Notes under the pieces: model-generated
Database searches by the model: none
The model's input: the letters and a program-made list of their open reading frames with translations, nothing else
Told to the model about the DNA's origin: nothing
Made by a program: the position numbers and the translations under genes
Shown here: positions 29,474 to 38,858 of the stretch, in pieces
Layout of the letters: the number at the start of each line of letters is the position of its first letter
Position numbering within the stretch: position 1 is the stretch's first letter
Assembly (NCBI RefSeq): GCF_030818795.1
Contig: NZ_JAUTAY010000001.1
Span: 372,001-436,000, forward strand
Direction of reading: 5' to 3'
DNA: 64,000 nt
Source: Microbacterium sp. SORGH_AS_0862
Lineage (GTDB): Bacteria; Actinomycetota; Actinomycetes; Actinomycetales; Microbacteriaceae

Positions 29474-30371
29474 GCCCCGCCACGTCGTCGTCAGCGGCGC
29501 GTCCGGGCTCATCGGCAGCGCCCTCGTGACGTCGCTGCGCGCGGACGGCGTGCGGGTGACCACACTCGTGCGCCGTCCGGCGCAGAGCGCCGACGAGGTG
29601 CCGTGGCTGCAGGATGCAGGACCGCTCGATCCGGCCGTCCTCGCGGGGGCGGACGCCGTCGTGTCCCTGAGCGGCGCGAGCGTCGGACGCTTCCCCTGGA
29701 CACGGTCGTACAAGAGCACGCTGCTGTGGTCCCGCCTCACGCCGACACGGACGCTCACTCGGGCGCTGCGCGCGCTCGGACCGGATGCTCCCGCGTTCGT
29801 CTCCGCCTCCGCCGTGGGCTACTACGGATCGGCTCCGGGCGTGCGCCAGGACGAGAGCTCCGGTCCGGGCGACGGCTTCCTGTCGCGGCTCACCGTCGAC
29901 TGGGAGCAGGCCGCGCGCGAAGCCGGCGACGAGACCCGCGTGACGCTCCTGCGCACGGCCCCGGTGGTGCACGAGCAGGGCGTGCTCAAGCCTCTCCTGC
30001 TGCTCACCAAGCTCGGACTGTCCGGCCCGATCGGTCACGGCACCCAGGCGTGGCCGTGGATCTCGCTGGACGACGAGGTGGGGGCCATCCGCCACATCCT
30101 CGCCGAGCAGATCACCGGGCCGGTCAACCTGACGGGACCGACTCGCGCGACCGCCAACGATCTCGGCTTCGCGCTCGCGCGACGCATGAACCGGCCCTAC
30201 GTTCTCCGCGCCCCGGAGTGGGCGGTTCGCGCGGCGCTCGGCGCGGACGCCACCGAGGCGCTGCTCACCAACGATGTCGACCTCGTGCCGGGGGTTCTGA
30301 CCTCCACCGGCTACCGCTTCACGCATCCCACGGTGGAGGATGCGGTCGCCGCGGCGGTTCCCGCCGCCTGA
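29466..30371 (+). CDS. TIGR01777-family epimerase/dehydrogenase
   Basis: A 301-residue extended-SDR protein with VVSGASGLIGSAL at the N-terminus, SASAVGYYG (the YYG typical of YfcH/TIGR01777) and C-terminal DUF1731 segment APEWAVRAALGADATEALL. Start is TTG 29466 inside the end of osmC, with no better in-frame start. Cytoplasmic NAD(P)-binding; true substrate unknown. Its homologue SulA/YfcH is often next to stress genes. Confidence 0.88.
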   Translation: MPEPRHVVVSGASGLIGSALVTSLRADGVRVTTLVRRPAQSADEVPWLQDAGPLDPAVLAGADAVVSLSGASVGRFPWTRSYKSTLLWSRLTPTRTLTRALRALGPDAPAFVSASAVGYYGSAPGVRQDESSGPGDGFLSRLTVDWEQAAREAGDETRVTLLRTAPVVHEQGVLKPLLLLTKLGLSGPIGHGTQAWPWISLDDEVGAIRHILAEQITGPVNLTGPTRATANDLGFALARRMNRPYVLRAPEWAVRAALGADATEALLTNDVDLVPGVLTSTGYRFTHPTVEDAVAAAVPAA

Positions 30372-30374
30372 CGC

Positions 30375-30821
30375 TCAGCCGCGGTCGCGCCGCTCCAACC
30401 GGATCGCGGTGCGCACCGCGGCGCGAGCGCGACGCCGGTCGCCCGATCCGTCGTAGGCGAGCCCGAGTCGGTACCAGGCGCGCCAGTCGTCCGGCGCCTC
30501 CTCGACGTCGTGGCGGTAGGCGGGGAACACCGCATCCGCCTCATCGCGCAGCACGCGCCCGCTCGGCCGGGTCTCCAGCGCCTCGGTGGGCAGTGCGTCT
30601 TCGGCCTCCAGCCGGCGGCCGAGCGCCTGCGCCCGCACGCCGAACCACAGCTCCCGCCCGACAGCCCACACGGCGATGACCGGCAGGACCAGCAGTGCGA
30701 CACCCGCGGCGACGCCCAGCGGCATCCCGCTGGTCAGGAGCAGCCAGGCGCGCTGGCCCACGAACACGGCGTAGAGCGCGAAGGCCGCCACCATGACGGC
30801 GACGCCGATGCGCGCGCTCAC
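30375..30821 (-). CDS. TPR-containing membrane protein
   Basis: A 148-residue protein with two N-terminal membrane helices (IGVAVMVAAFALYAVFVG and GVALLVLPVIAVWAVG), then a cytoplasmic part with one tetratricopeptide unit near the end (DWRAWYRLGLAYDGSGDRRR). GTG 30821 overlaps the dapB stop by four bases. Role unknown; dapB cotranscription is the only lead. Confidence 0.78.
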   Translation of the reverse strand: MSARIGVAVMVAAFALYAVFVGQRAWLLLTSGMPLGVAAGVALLVLPVIAVWAVGRELWFGVRAQALGRRLEAEDALPTEALETRPSGRVLRDEADAVFPAYRHDVEEAPDDWRAWYRLGLAYDGSGDRRRARAAVRTAIRLERRDRG

Positions 30822-31630
30822 GGAGTGGTCGCAGCGATCTGGCCGGAAGCGGCGCCGTCGGTCACCCCGGCGCCTGTGCTGCGTGTTCCGGGCAGGCGGA
30901 TTCCGATGTCGAGGAAGCTGTCGAGTCCCACGTGCACGCCACGGGCGTCGCGGGCGGCGGCGAGCGCGATGCGGATGCCGGGGGCGTATGCCAACGCCGG
31001 CTCGATCGTGTCGTGGACGATCGAGAGGGACTCCCCCGCCCCCGAGAGGATGACTTCCTGACGCGCGACGACGCCGGGGCGACGCAGCGAGTGGATCGGG
31101 ACGCTGGCCACCTGCTGTCCGCGCGCCCGCTGGTCGACGTGCGGCGCCTCGACCGGGCCTGTGCCCTGGCGGGCGGCCGCGATCATCTCGGCCGTGCGCA
31201 CCGCGGTTCCGCTGGGCGAGTCGATCTTGGTCTCCCGGTGGGCCTCGACGATCTCGATGGAATCGAAGAAGGGAGCCGCGGCAGCGGACAGCGCCGAGCC
31301 CATCACGGAGCCGAGCGAGAAGTTCGGGACGAACACGACGCCCACGTCGGCCGCATCCGCCAGGGGGCGCACGAGCGCGATGCGCTCCGCCGACCACCCG
31401 CTCGTGCCGATCAGCACGTTCTTGCCGCGTTCGATGGCCGCGCGGACGACGTCGATGGAGATGGCGGGGATCGAGGCGTCGATCACGAGGTCCGCATCGT
31501 CGATGGCCTGGATGTCGTCTCGCGACGAGAGAGCGGCGACGAGCTCGAAGCCCTCTTCGCCCTCGACCACGCCGCGGATGATGCTTCCCAGCTTGCCGGT
31601 TGCTCCCACGATGGCCACACGCGTCGTCAT
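30818..31630 (-). CDS. dapB: 4-Hydroxy-tetrahydrodipicolinate reductase
   Basis: NAD(P)H-dependent step after DapA. 270 residues. VAIVGATGKLGS at the start, EAHRETKIDSPSGTA with the substrate-binding Lys and the SGT loop, and SGAGESLSIVHD. The last 30 residues (Ser/Thr/Gly-rich) extend beyond the usual VGLDSFLDIG ending, an unusual tail. Start overlaps nothing; the divergent GNAT gene lies 37 bp away. Confidence 0.95.
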   Translation of the reverse strand: MTTRVAIVGATGKLGSIIRGVVEGEEGFELVAALSSRDDIQAIDDADLVIDASIPAISIDVVRAAIERGKNVLIGTSGWSAERIALVRPLADAADVGVVFVPNFSLGSVMGSALSAAAAPFFDSIEIVEAHRETKIDSPSGTAVRTAEMIAAARQGTGPVEAPHVDQRARGQQVASVPIHSLRRPGVVARQEVILSGAGESLSIVHDTIEPALAYAPGIRIALAAARDARGVHVGLDSFLDIGIRLPGTRSTGAGVTDGAASGQIAATTP

Positions 31631-31667
31631 GTCTCCACCCTAGGCGTACCCCGGCTACGCTCGCGGT

Positions 31668-32135
31668 ATGCCCACCCTGCGTGCCCTTCCCGCAGACGAC
31701 CCCGTCAGTCACGAGCTGCTCACCCTGTACTTCGCCCGCCGCGCGGAGGGGTTCCCCGGCGGCGGATACCGCACGGTGTTCCCCGACCCTGCAGCCTTCG
31801 AGGAGCCGAACGGCGTGTTCCTCGTTCTCTTCGACGACGCCGGCGAGGCGATCGGTTGCGGCGGCATCCGTCGCATCGCCGACGGGCCCACGGGCGTCCG
31901 CTACGAGCTCAAGCATCTGTTCGTCCGGCCCGAGGCGCGCGGCAGCGGCGGCGGACGGCTGCTCGTGACCGAGCTCGAGGAGCGCGCCCGGGGCTTCGGG
32001 GCGGCAGAGCTTGTGCTCGACACCCATCACTCGCTCGAGGCAGCCGGCTCTCTCTATGCGCGCAGCGGTTTCACCGCCATCGAGCCGTACAACGACAACC
32101 AGAACGCCACGCGCTGGTACGGCAAGGCGCTGTGA
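31668..32135 (+). CDS. GNAT N-acetyltransferase
   Basis: A 155-residue GNAT protein. YELKHLFVRPEARGSGGGRLL is motif A with acetyl-CoA loop R-G-S-G-G-G. LVLDTHHSLEAAGSLYARSG is motif B. Intact, unlike the two other GNATs in the window. Substrate unknown. Followed 1 bp later by the hypothetical gene. Confidence 0.88.
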   Translation: MPTLRALPADDPVSHELLTLYFARRAEGFPGGGYRTVFPDPAAFEEPNGVFLVLFDDAGEAIGCGGIRRIADGPTGVRYELKHLFVRPEARGSGGGRLLVTELEERARGFGAAELVLDTHHSLEAAGSLYARSGFTAIEPYNDNQNATRWYGKAL

Positions 32136-32136
32136 C

Positions 32137-32691
32137 GTGGCGCGACCCTCGGAGTTCCCGTTCGTTCCGAAGACGACCGTGTCCCTCGAGGTGGGCGACG
32201 TCATCGCGATCCCCCGGACAGACGGCCTCTGGGGTGCGCTGCACGTGGTGGACCTGCGCCGATCGGGCGTGACCAGCCGGGTGTCGTTCATCGCGGGCGT
32301 CCTGCCGTGGCGCGGCGCCCACACCCCGAAGGCCCCGGATGTCGCGGGCTTGGCCGTCGTGGAGCAGGCATTGGTGGGCACGGCGCTCTTCCGTGAGGGC
32401 GGACTTCAGGTCACCGCCAACGCACCGTTCACGCCCACATCCCTGCCCAACAACTTCCGGGATACCGGGATCGGTTCACGTGTCCAGGTCTGGGGATGGC
32501 GGGCAGCCGTGGGCCGTGTCGACGCCTGGCGACCCGAGGATCCGGCCTGGACCCGGACGCGTCAGACGGGTGGGACCTCGGGGAGGCCCGTGCGCAGCTC
32601 GAACGGCAGGTGGGCGAGGTCGTTGTGCGAGACGAGCGTCCACGGACGCCCGTGGCGCTGTGCGATGACCGTGAGTCCCGCGTTGGCCTGA
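32137..32691 (+). CDS. Hypothetical protein, 3' end overlaps gpm-like gene
   Basis: A 184-residue frame from GTG 32137. The first about 130 residues look real (VSLEVGDVIAIPRTDGLWGA, LTGTALFREGGLQV-like, PNNFRDTGIGSRVQVWGW) and recall small Imm26-like/DUF proteins with a GDVxAIP core, which I cannot name. The last 45 residues lie antisense inside the histidine phosphatase gene. Either the convergent genes truly overlap or the stop was lost. No frame gives an earlier stop near 32562. Confidence 0.55.
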   Translation: MARPSEFPFVPKTTVSLEVGDVIAIPRTDGLWGALHVVDLRRSGVTSRVSFIAGVLPWRGAHTPKAPDVAGLAVVEQALVGTALFREGGLQVTANAPFTPTSLPNNFRDTGIGSRVQVWGWRAAVGRVDAWRPEDPAWTRTRQTGGTSGRPVRSSNGRWARSLCETSVHGRPWRCAMTVSPALA

Positions 32692-33164
32692 TTGAGCGTC
32701 ATCCAGCGCCAGTCGGGCGCGCCCAGCACCTCGCGCACGAACCACCCGATCACCGCGTTATGCGTGATGATCAGCTCGTGCACGTCGCCCTGCTTGCGCA
32801 CGAGGAAGGCGGCGAGGGCGTCGGCCATCTGCGCACGCCCCGCATCCACCGCGGCCTCCGTGATACCGCCGAAGAACGGCTCGAAGACCGCGGGGGTCTC
32901 TTCCGTCATCCCGGTCGGAACGCAGTCGAACAGCAGTGACGAGGCCTCCGGCGTGATCGACGGCATACGCTCGGCCACCGCGCGGGCCGTCTCTGCGGCG
33001 CGCACGAGCGGCGAGTGCCAGACGGCATCGAACGGAACGCCCGAGAGTCGGTCGGCCAGCAGCTCAGCCTGGCGGCGGCCACGCGGCGACAACGGTCCGT
33101 CGTCGATGCCGTGCTCCGCATCCTGATGCTCGCCGTGGCGGACGAGATAGATATAGTGAGTCAC
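32562..33164 (-). CDS. Histidine phosphatase family protein
   Basis: A 200-residue phosphoglycerate-mutase-like phosphatase. Catalytic LVRHGEHQD (His near residue 10), SPLVRAAETA, and the second His in ITHNAVIGW. Short form, more like general acid phosphatases/SixA-type enzymes than glycolytic mutase. Downstream of the aldo/keto reductase on the same strand, 59 bp apart. Confidence 0.9.
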   Translation of the reverse strand: MTHYIYLVRHGEHQDAEHGIDDGPLSPRGRRQAELLADRLSGVPFDAVWHSPLVRAAETARAVAERMPSITPEASSLLFDCVPTGMTEETPAVFEPFFGGITEAAVDAGRAQMADALAAFLVRKQGDVHELIITHNAVIGWFVREVLGAPDWRWMTLNQANAGLTVIAQRHGRPWTLVSHNDLAHLPFELRTGLPEVPPV

Positions 33165-33223
33165 GCCTGTCGCTCCGTCGAGTAGGTCGAACGCCTCATC
33201 GGCGTCTCATCCACCCTAACCCG

Positions 33224-34250
33224 CTACTCCGACGCGCGCGCGATCTCCGACAGCTGGCTGCGGGTGAGACGGAGCCCCACTCCCTGCAGCACCTCCTCGA
33301 CGTGATCGGGCGCGTAGGCGTTCGCGATCGGTGCGGCGACGATCCGCTGGGCGAGCAGCCACGCCACCGCGACCGCCGACACCGGCACACCGAACTCCGC
33401 CGCCACCGCGTCCAGGGCCTTCAGCGTGCGGCTGCCGCGCTTGGTGAGGCTGCCAGCCAGCTGGGCCGCTCGGACCGAGGTGACGGCCTTGTCGCGTGTG
33501 CGCCGGGCGCCGGCGAGGAACCCGTGCTCCAGCGGATGCGAGGGTGTCACCGCGACCCCCTGCGCACCGGCGACGAGTCGCAGGTCGCCGTCGAAGTCCT
33601 TCCGACGCAACACGTTGTAGGGTACGTCGAGCACCGTGAACCGCGGGAGTCCGGCCGACGAGAGGATGCGAGCCTCCACCAGCTGCTCCGCGCGCAGGCC
33701 GTACGCGCCGATGGCCCGTACCTTGCCGGCCTCGATCAGCCACTCCAGCGTGGCGAGCGTGTTCTCGAGCGATCCCACTCCTGCGGTGCCGTCGATGTAG
33801 AGCACATCGATGCGATCGGTGCCGAGACGGACGAGCGAGGCCTCGACCGAGCGGATCAGGTTGACGGGGCCGAGGCCCGGGTGGTCGGGATGAGCGCCGA
33901 CGCGGGTCATGAGCACGAGGTCGTCGCGCACGCGGCGCTTGCGCAGCCACTCGCCGATGATGTGCTCGCTGCGTCCGCCCGCAAAGCTGTCCGCGGTGTG
34001 CACGGCGTTGCCCCCCGCGCTCCACGTACGCGTCGAGGATCGTGTGGCTCGTGTCGATGTCGACGTTCCAGCCGAACTCCGCGCCGCCCAGGATCAGGGG
34101 GAAGATGCGCTGGCCGCTCTCACCGAGATCGATGCGGATACCGGAGCCGACGCCGGGGCCCTGCACGGGGATGGGGGCAGACGGGTGCATCTCTGCCACG
34201 TCGGTGGGCGCAACCGGGTGCGTCGCCGTGCCGATTCCGAAGATTCTCAC
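33224..34250 (-). pseudogene. Aldo/keto reductase, apparent frameshift
   Basis: An AKR of the TIM-barrel superfamily. From GTG 34250 (preceded by GGAAGGGG): ESGQRIFPLILGGAEFGWN, then a break, then HTADSFAGGRSEHIIGEWL, DRIDVLYIDG, and AIGAYGLRAEQL. The break is at C6 (34011-34016 on plus). Dropping one base gives YVERGGNAVHTADSF, the AKR pattern, and a protein of about 341 residues. The catalytic Tyr position appears to be Phe (GWN...DSFAGG; the usual Y is A/D-x-Y), so activity is uncertain. Downstream part alone is 259 residues. Confidence 0.74.
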
Positions 34251-34416
34251 GCGCACCCCTTCCGCATTCTCGTGTCGCGGAACGCGGAAACCGTGGATCT
34301 CCCGCGTGGCTCGACGCGTACTTAGACAGTAAGTGAGCGCGCGGTCACCGGATTCCGCCACGGCGATAGATCGATAAACATTGCATAACTCTTTTGTCAC
34401 GGCCTGCCCGCGAACG

Positions 34417-34456
34417 GCAGAGGCCCCCGTCGCGATATCGCGACGGGGGCCTCTGC
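34417..34456. terminator. 20-bp perfect palindrome after pnp
   Basis: GCAGAGGCCCCCGTCGCGAT pairs with the following 20 bases exactly. It starts 13 bp after the pnp stop, so it is the likely pnp terminator. The minus strand then reads CGTTCG, no T tract. Confidence 0.8.
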
Positions 34457-34468
34457 AGCGTCGGGGGA

Positions 34469-36748
34469 TCAGCCCTCTGCGGGAGCCTCCGGACCGGGGT
34501 TGGCCGCGTCGCGACCCTCCTGGTCCGCAGCCTCTTCGAGCACGGGCTCGAGCGACAGCTTGCCGCGGTCGTCGATCTTCGTGATCTTGACCAGCAGCTT
34601 CTGACCCACGCTGAGCACGTCGTCGACGTTCTCGACGCGCTTGCCGCCGGCGAGCTTGCGGACCTCGCTGACGTGCAGCAGGCCGTCCTTGCCGGGCAGC
34701 AGCGAGATGAAGGCGCCGAACGTGGCGATCTTCACGACGGTGCCGAGGAACTGCTCGCCCACCTCGGGGTTGGTCGGGTTGGCGATCGCGTTCACCTGGG
34801 CACGGGCCGCCTCAGCCGAAGGGCCGTCGGTCGCGCCGATGTAGACGGTGCCGTCCTCCTCGATGGAGATCTGCGCACCGGTCTCGTCCTGGATCGCGTT
34901 GATCGTCTTGCCCTTCGGGCCGATCAGCTCACCGATCTTGTCGACGGGGATCTGGACGCTGATGACGCGGGGCGCGGTGGGCGCCATCTCGTCGGGAGCA
35001 TCGATCGCGGCGTTGAGCACGTTGAGGATCGTCAGACGCGCGTCCTTGGCCTGCGTCAGCGCGGCGGCGAGCACCGACGACGGGATGCCGTCGAGCTTCG
35101 TGTCGAGCTGGATCGCCGTGACGAACTCGCTCGTACCGGCGACCTTGAAGTCCATGTCGCCCAGCGCGTCCTCGGCACCGAGGATGTCGGTCAGCGCGGC
35201 GTAGCGCGTCTGGCCATCGACCTCATCCGACACGAGACCCATCGCGATACCCGCGACAGGCGCGCGCAGCGGCACACCGGCGTTGAGCAGCGACAGGGTC
35301 GAGGCGCACACGGAGCCCATGGACGTCGAACCGTTGGAGCCGAGAGCCTCGGAGACCTGGCGGATCGCGTAGGGGAACTCCTCGCGGCTGGGCAGCACCG
35401 GAACGAGGGCGCGCTCGGCCAGGAAGCCGTGACCGATCTCGCGACGCTTCGGGCTACCCACGCGGCCGGTCTCACCGGTCGAGTAGGGCGGGAAGTTGTA
35501 GTGGTGCATGTAGCGCTTGCTCGTGGTGGGGCTCAGCGAGTCGATCTGCTGCTCCATCTTGAGCATGTTCAGCGTGGTGACGCCCAGGATCTGGGTCTCA
35601 CCGCGCTGGAAGATCGCCGAACCGTGCACGCGCGGGATGACCTGCACCTCGGCGTCGAGCGCACGGATGTCGGCCAGGCCGCGTCCGTCGATACGGACAC
35701 CCTCGGCGAGGATGCGACCGCGCACGATCTTCTTCGTGACCGACTTGTACGCTGCGGAGAACTCGAGCGTCGCCGCGGCAGGCAGCTGCTCGGCCTCGAC
35801 GGCTGCGACGAGCTCTGCCTTGACGGCATCCTTCACCGCGTCGTCCGCGTTCTGACGCTCCTGCTTGTCGGCGATCTGGTAGATCGGGACGAGCTTGTCG
35901 TAGGCGCGCTCGGCGACGAAGTCGTACGTCTCCTGGCTGTAGGGCGGGAAGACCGGGTAGGGCTGGATCTCCTTCGCCGCGGTGTTCGCCACGACGTTCT
36001 GCGCCGCGACGAGCTCCTTGATGAAGGGCTTGGCGGCCTCGAGACCCTGCGCGACGATCTCCTCGCTGGGCTTGGTGGCACCGGCCTTGATGAGGTCCCA
36101 GCTGTGCTCGGTGGCCTCGGCCTCGACCATCATGATCGCGACTTCGCCGTCCTCCAGGACGCGACCGGCGACGATCAGGTCGAAGACGGCCTCCTGCAGC
36201 TGCTCGGCCTTCGGGAAGGCGATCCACTGGTCGGCGTGCTCGCCGTGACCGGGGATGAGCGCGAGGCGCACACCGGCGATGGGACCGGAGAACGGCAGAC
36301 CCGAGATCTGCGTCGACAGGGACGCCGCGTTGATGGCGAGAGCGTCGTAGAACTCGCCCGGCGCGATCGAGAGCACCGTGACGACGATCTGGACCTCGTT
36401 GCGGAGGCCGTCGACGAACGACGGGCGCAGCGGACGGTCGATCAGACGGCAGACCAGGATCGCCTCGGTCGAGGGGCGACCCTCCCGGCGGAAGAACGAA
36501 CCGGGGATCTTGCCGGCGGCGTACGAGCGCTCCTCGACGTCGACGGTCAGCGGGAAGAAGTCGAAACCCTCACGAGGGTGCTTCCCGGCGCTCGTGGCCG
36601 AGAGGAGCATCGTCTCCTCGTCGAGGTAGGCGGCAACGGCACCCTGTGCCTGCTGCGCCAGTCGCCCGGTCTCGAACCGGACAGTGCGGGTGCCGAATCG
36701 GCCGTTGTCGAGAACGGCTTCGGCGGCGGTGATTTCCGGACCTTCCAA
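34469..36748 (-). CDS. pnp: Polyribonucleotide nucleotidyltransferase
   Basis: 3'-5' phosphorolytic exoribonuclease of the degradosome. 759 residues: two RNase PH domains, an all-helical linker, KH ([14 protein letters not shown]) and S1 ([13 protein letters not shown]) at the C-terminus. The start is TTG 36748 with a strong AAGGAGGG six bases upstream; ATGs upstream are in non-coding sequence. rpsO, its usual partner, lies 17 kb away (53656). A long 5' region (36749-37079) may serve as leader for auto-control. Confidence 0.97.
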   Translation of the reverse strand: MEGPEITAAEAVLDNGRFGTRTVRFETGRLAQQAQGAVAAYLDEETMLLSATSAGKHPREGFDFFPLTVDVEERSYAAGKIPGSFFRREGRPSTEAILVCRLIDRPLRPSFVDGLRNEVQIVVTVLSIAPGEFYDALAINAASLSTQISGLPFSGPIAGVRLALIPGHGEHADQWIAFPKAEQLQEAVFDLIVAGRVLEDGEVAIMMVEAEATEHSWDLIKAGATKPSEEIVAQGLEAAKPFIKELVAAQNVVANTAAKEIQPYPVFPPYSQETYDFVAERAYDKLVPIYQIADKQERQNADDAVKDAVKAELVAAVEAEQLPAAATLEFSAAYKSVTKKIVRGRILAEGVRIDGRGLADIRALDAEVQVIPRVHGSAIFQRGETQILGVTTLNMLKMEQQIDSLSPTTSKRYMHHYNFPPYSTGETGRVGSPKRREIGHGFLAERALVPVLPSREEFPYAIRQVSEALGSNGSTSMGSVCASTLSLLNAGVPLRAPVAGIAMGLVSDEVDGQTRYAALTDILGAEDALGDMDFKVAGTSEFVTAIQLDTKLDGIPSSVLAAALTQAKDARLTILNVLNAAIDAPDEMAPTAPRVISVQIPVDKIGELIGPKGKTINAIQDETGAQISIEEDGTVYIGATDGPSAEAARAQVNAIANPTNPEVGEQFLGTVVKIATFGAFISLLPGKDGLLHVSEVRKLAGGKRVENVDDVLSVGQKLLVKITKIDDRGKLSLEPVLEEAADQEGRDAANPGPEAPAEG

Positions 36749-37079
36749 GAGGTCCCTCCTTCTTTGTTTAGGCTCGCCACCCCGTGTGGGCGACGAGCGG
36801 ACATGCGAAGGAGCAGGGCTGCGGTTATGGGCGCGCGGCATGACTGCAGAGAGCCTGCGCTGGCCACCAGTAGAAGACCACCCGGCGTGCGACGCACGAC
36901 GAGGAACCCACCACAGGGGACCAGCTTCCCGCCGGCCTGCTCCGTGAACTCGTATGGAGTTGGGCGATCGCAGAGAGCGATCCGCCTCAGCCTACCAGTG
37001 CAACCCGTTCTCACGCCGGTCGGCGCCGCCTATCGTGGAACGCACACCCGCGACAGCGGAACCGACGAGAGGACAGGTC
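36749..37079. other. 331-bp intergenic region between pnp and a small acidic gene
   Basis: Divergent promoter region. The pnp ribosome site (AAGGAGGG) lies at the left end. The right end has GAGAGGACAGGTC, the ribosome site for the small gene. I see short inverted repeats but no defined promoter or conserved RNA. Known PNPase genes are autoregulated through the leader, which is possible here but unproven. Confidence 0.4.
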
Positions 37080-37283
37080 ATGACCTACGACACCACCCCC
37101 GGCTCCGACCGCGACGCCGAGCCGGGCACCGAGCCCGCAGCCTCCGGCGAGGAGCAGCTGGTCGAGGACGGTCTGCTCGACGGCACCCCGGAGACGCCGG
37201 ACCCGCGCGAAGAGGCGCAGTTGCAGGCGCAGCTCGAGCGCGAGATACGTTTCGACGGGTTCGAGCAGGGCATCGAGGGCTGA
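37080..37283 (+). CDS. Small acidic hypothetical protein
   Basis: A 67-residue protein, Glu/Asp/Pro-rich, ending LEREIRFDGFEQGIEG. ATG 37080 follows GAGAGGACAGGTC. No membrane segment, no known domain. It resembles small conserved actinobacterial proteins with a C-terminal amphipathic helix. Followed directly by a strong bidirectional terminator. Confidence 0.7.
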   Translation: MTYDTTPGSDRDAEPGTEPAASGEEQLVEDGLLDGTPETPDPREEAQLQAQLEREIRFDGFEQGIEG

Positions 37284-37289
37284 GACGGA

Positions 37290-37330
37290 AGAGAGGGCCC
37301 CGGCACGCATCGCGTGCCGGGGCCCTCTCT
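37290..37330. terminator. Bidirectional terminator, 19-bp stem
   Basis: AGAGAGGGCCCCGGCACGC and its exact complement (GCGTGCCGGGGCCCTCTCT) around a three-base loop. Lies between the small acidic gene and dctA, which converge. One of the strongest hairpins in the window. Confidence 0.88.
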
Positions 37331-37339
37331 CTGCGTGTC

Positions 37340-38752
37340 TCAGTGGGCAGTGGTCGCCATCGGCTTCGGGGCCGTATCCACCCCCTCTGCGGCGGGCGCC
37401 TTCTCCCCCGCATCCGCACCGTGTCCGCCGGTCAGCGTGGACTCGTCGAACGGGCGGGCGCCGGAGAGCACCTCGCGCACCCGCGCCTTGTCGATCTGCC
37501 GGGTCCAGGTGCCGATCAGCACGGTCGCCACCGCGTTGCCGGTGAAGTTGGTGACCGCACGCCCCTCCGACATGAAACGGTCGATGCCGACGATGACCCC
37601 CACACCGCCGACCAGGTCGGGGCGGTAGGTCTGGAGCCCCGCCGCGAGGGTCGCGAGACCCGCGCCCGTGACGCCCGCTGCGCCCTTCGAGGCGATGATC
37701 ATGAACACGAGGAGGCCGATCTGCTCCGGGATGGACATCGGAGCACCCATGCCCGTCGCGATGAACAGCGAGGCCATCGTGAGGTAGATCGCCGTGCCGT
37801 CGAGGTTGAAGGAGTAGCCGGTGGGAACCGTGATGCCCACGACGGGCTTCGAGACGCCGAGGTGCTCCATCTTCGCGATGAGCCGGGGCAGCGCGGACTC
37901 CGAGGACGACGTCCCCACGATCAGCAGGTACTCACGGCCGAGGTACTTCATGAGCGAGAAGATGTTCACCCGTGCGACCGCGTACAGCAGCGAGCCCAGC
38001 ACGCCGGCGATGAAGACGAAGCACGTGATGTAGAAGGCCACCATCAGAAGACCGAGCCCGAGGATCGCGGCGACGCCGGTCGAGCCGACGACGGCGGCGA
38101 TGGCACCGAATGCGCCGACGGGAGCGAGCCAGAGGATCATGCCCAGGATGCGGAACACGAGCGTCTGCAGGTGGGTGACCGCCGTCATGATCGGCTTGCC
38201 CTTCTCCCCCAGCCCCTGCAGCGCGAAGCCGACGAGGAGCGCGATGAAGAGCACCTGCAGCACGCTGCCGCCGGTGAACGCCGCGAAGAAGGACTCGGGC
38301 ACGATGTGCAGCAGGAAGTCGACCGTCGAGGTCGCCTCGCCCGTCGCCTGGTAGGTGGAGCCGGACATGTCCAGTCCCTCGCCCGGGTGGATGATGTTGC
38401 CGACCACGAGGCCGATCGCCAGTGCGAAGGTCGACATGCCGAGGAAGTAGACCAGGGCAAGCCCGCCGATCTTGCCGACGGTCGCCGCCTTGGCGATCGA
38501 GCCCACGCCCACCACGATCGTGCAGAAGATGATGGGGGCGATCATCATCGTGATCAGCGACACGAACGCGGTCCCCAGCGGCTTCAGGCCTACTGCGAAC
38601 TCGGGGAAGACCAGCCCGACCACGGCGCCGGCGACCACCGCGATGATCACCGAGACGTACAGCCAGGTGTGCTTGTCCCATTTCTTGCGACCGGGGCGGC
38701 CTGTCAGCCGCGGCAGGGTCACCGTCGTCGTGCGGGGAAGTCGCAGAGCCAT
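37340..38752 (-). CDS. dctA: C4-dicarboxylate/cation symporter (DctA)
   Basis: A 470-residue Na+(H+):dicarboxylate symporter of the DAACS/GltPh fold, with about eight helices and two hairpins. HP1 SSSESALPRL, HP2 region, TM7 NLDGTAIYL and MIIASKGAAGVTGAG are the substrate-binding segments. Likely imports succinate, fumarate or malate. ATG 38752 follows AAGGAGACGACG. Divergent from a CitAB-like two-component system, which probably controls it. Confidence 0.95.
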   Translation of the reverse strand: MALRLPRTTTVTLPRLTGRPGRKKWDKHTWLYVSVIIAVVAGAVVGLVFPEFAVGLKPLGTAFVSLITMMIAPIIFCTIVVGVGSIAKAATVGKIGGLALVYFLGMSTFALAIGLVVGNIIHPGEGLDMSGSTYQATGEATSTVDFLLHIVPESFFAAFTGGSVLQVLFIALLVGFALQGLGEKGKPIMTAVTHLQTLVFRILGMILWLAPVGAFGAIAAVVGSTGVAAILGLGLLMVAFYITCFVFIAGVLGSLLYAVARVNIFSLMKYLGREYLLIVGTSSSESALPRLIAKMEHLGVSKPVVGITVPTGYSFNLDGTAIYLTMASLFIATGMGAPMSIPEQIGLLVFMIIASKGAAGVTGAGLATLAAGLQTYRPDLVGGVGVIVGIDRFMSEGRAVTNFTGNAVATVLIGTWTRQIDKARVREVLSGARPFDESTLTGGHGADAGEKAPAAEGVDTAPKPMATTAH

Positions 38753-38858
38753 CGTCGTCTCCTTCTCGATCGGGCCGCCTCGTCGTGGCCACGCTCGTAC
38801 CTTCGTCCCCGCTGACGGACGGGGTCGAGTTGTGGTCGTATTGATCACGGAGGATGCG

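Noticed and set aside
34394..38815. Open frame of 1473 codons on the plus strand
   Set aside because: It lies antisense to pnp and dctA. Its composition (His/Arg/Asp-rich, no domains) is a by-product of high G+C in the genes opposite.
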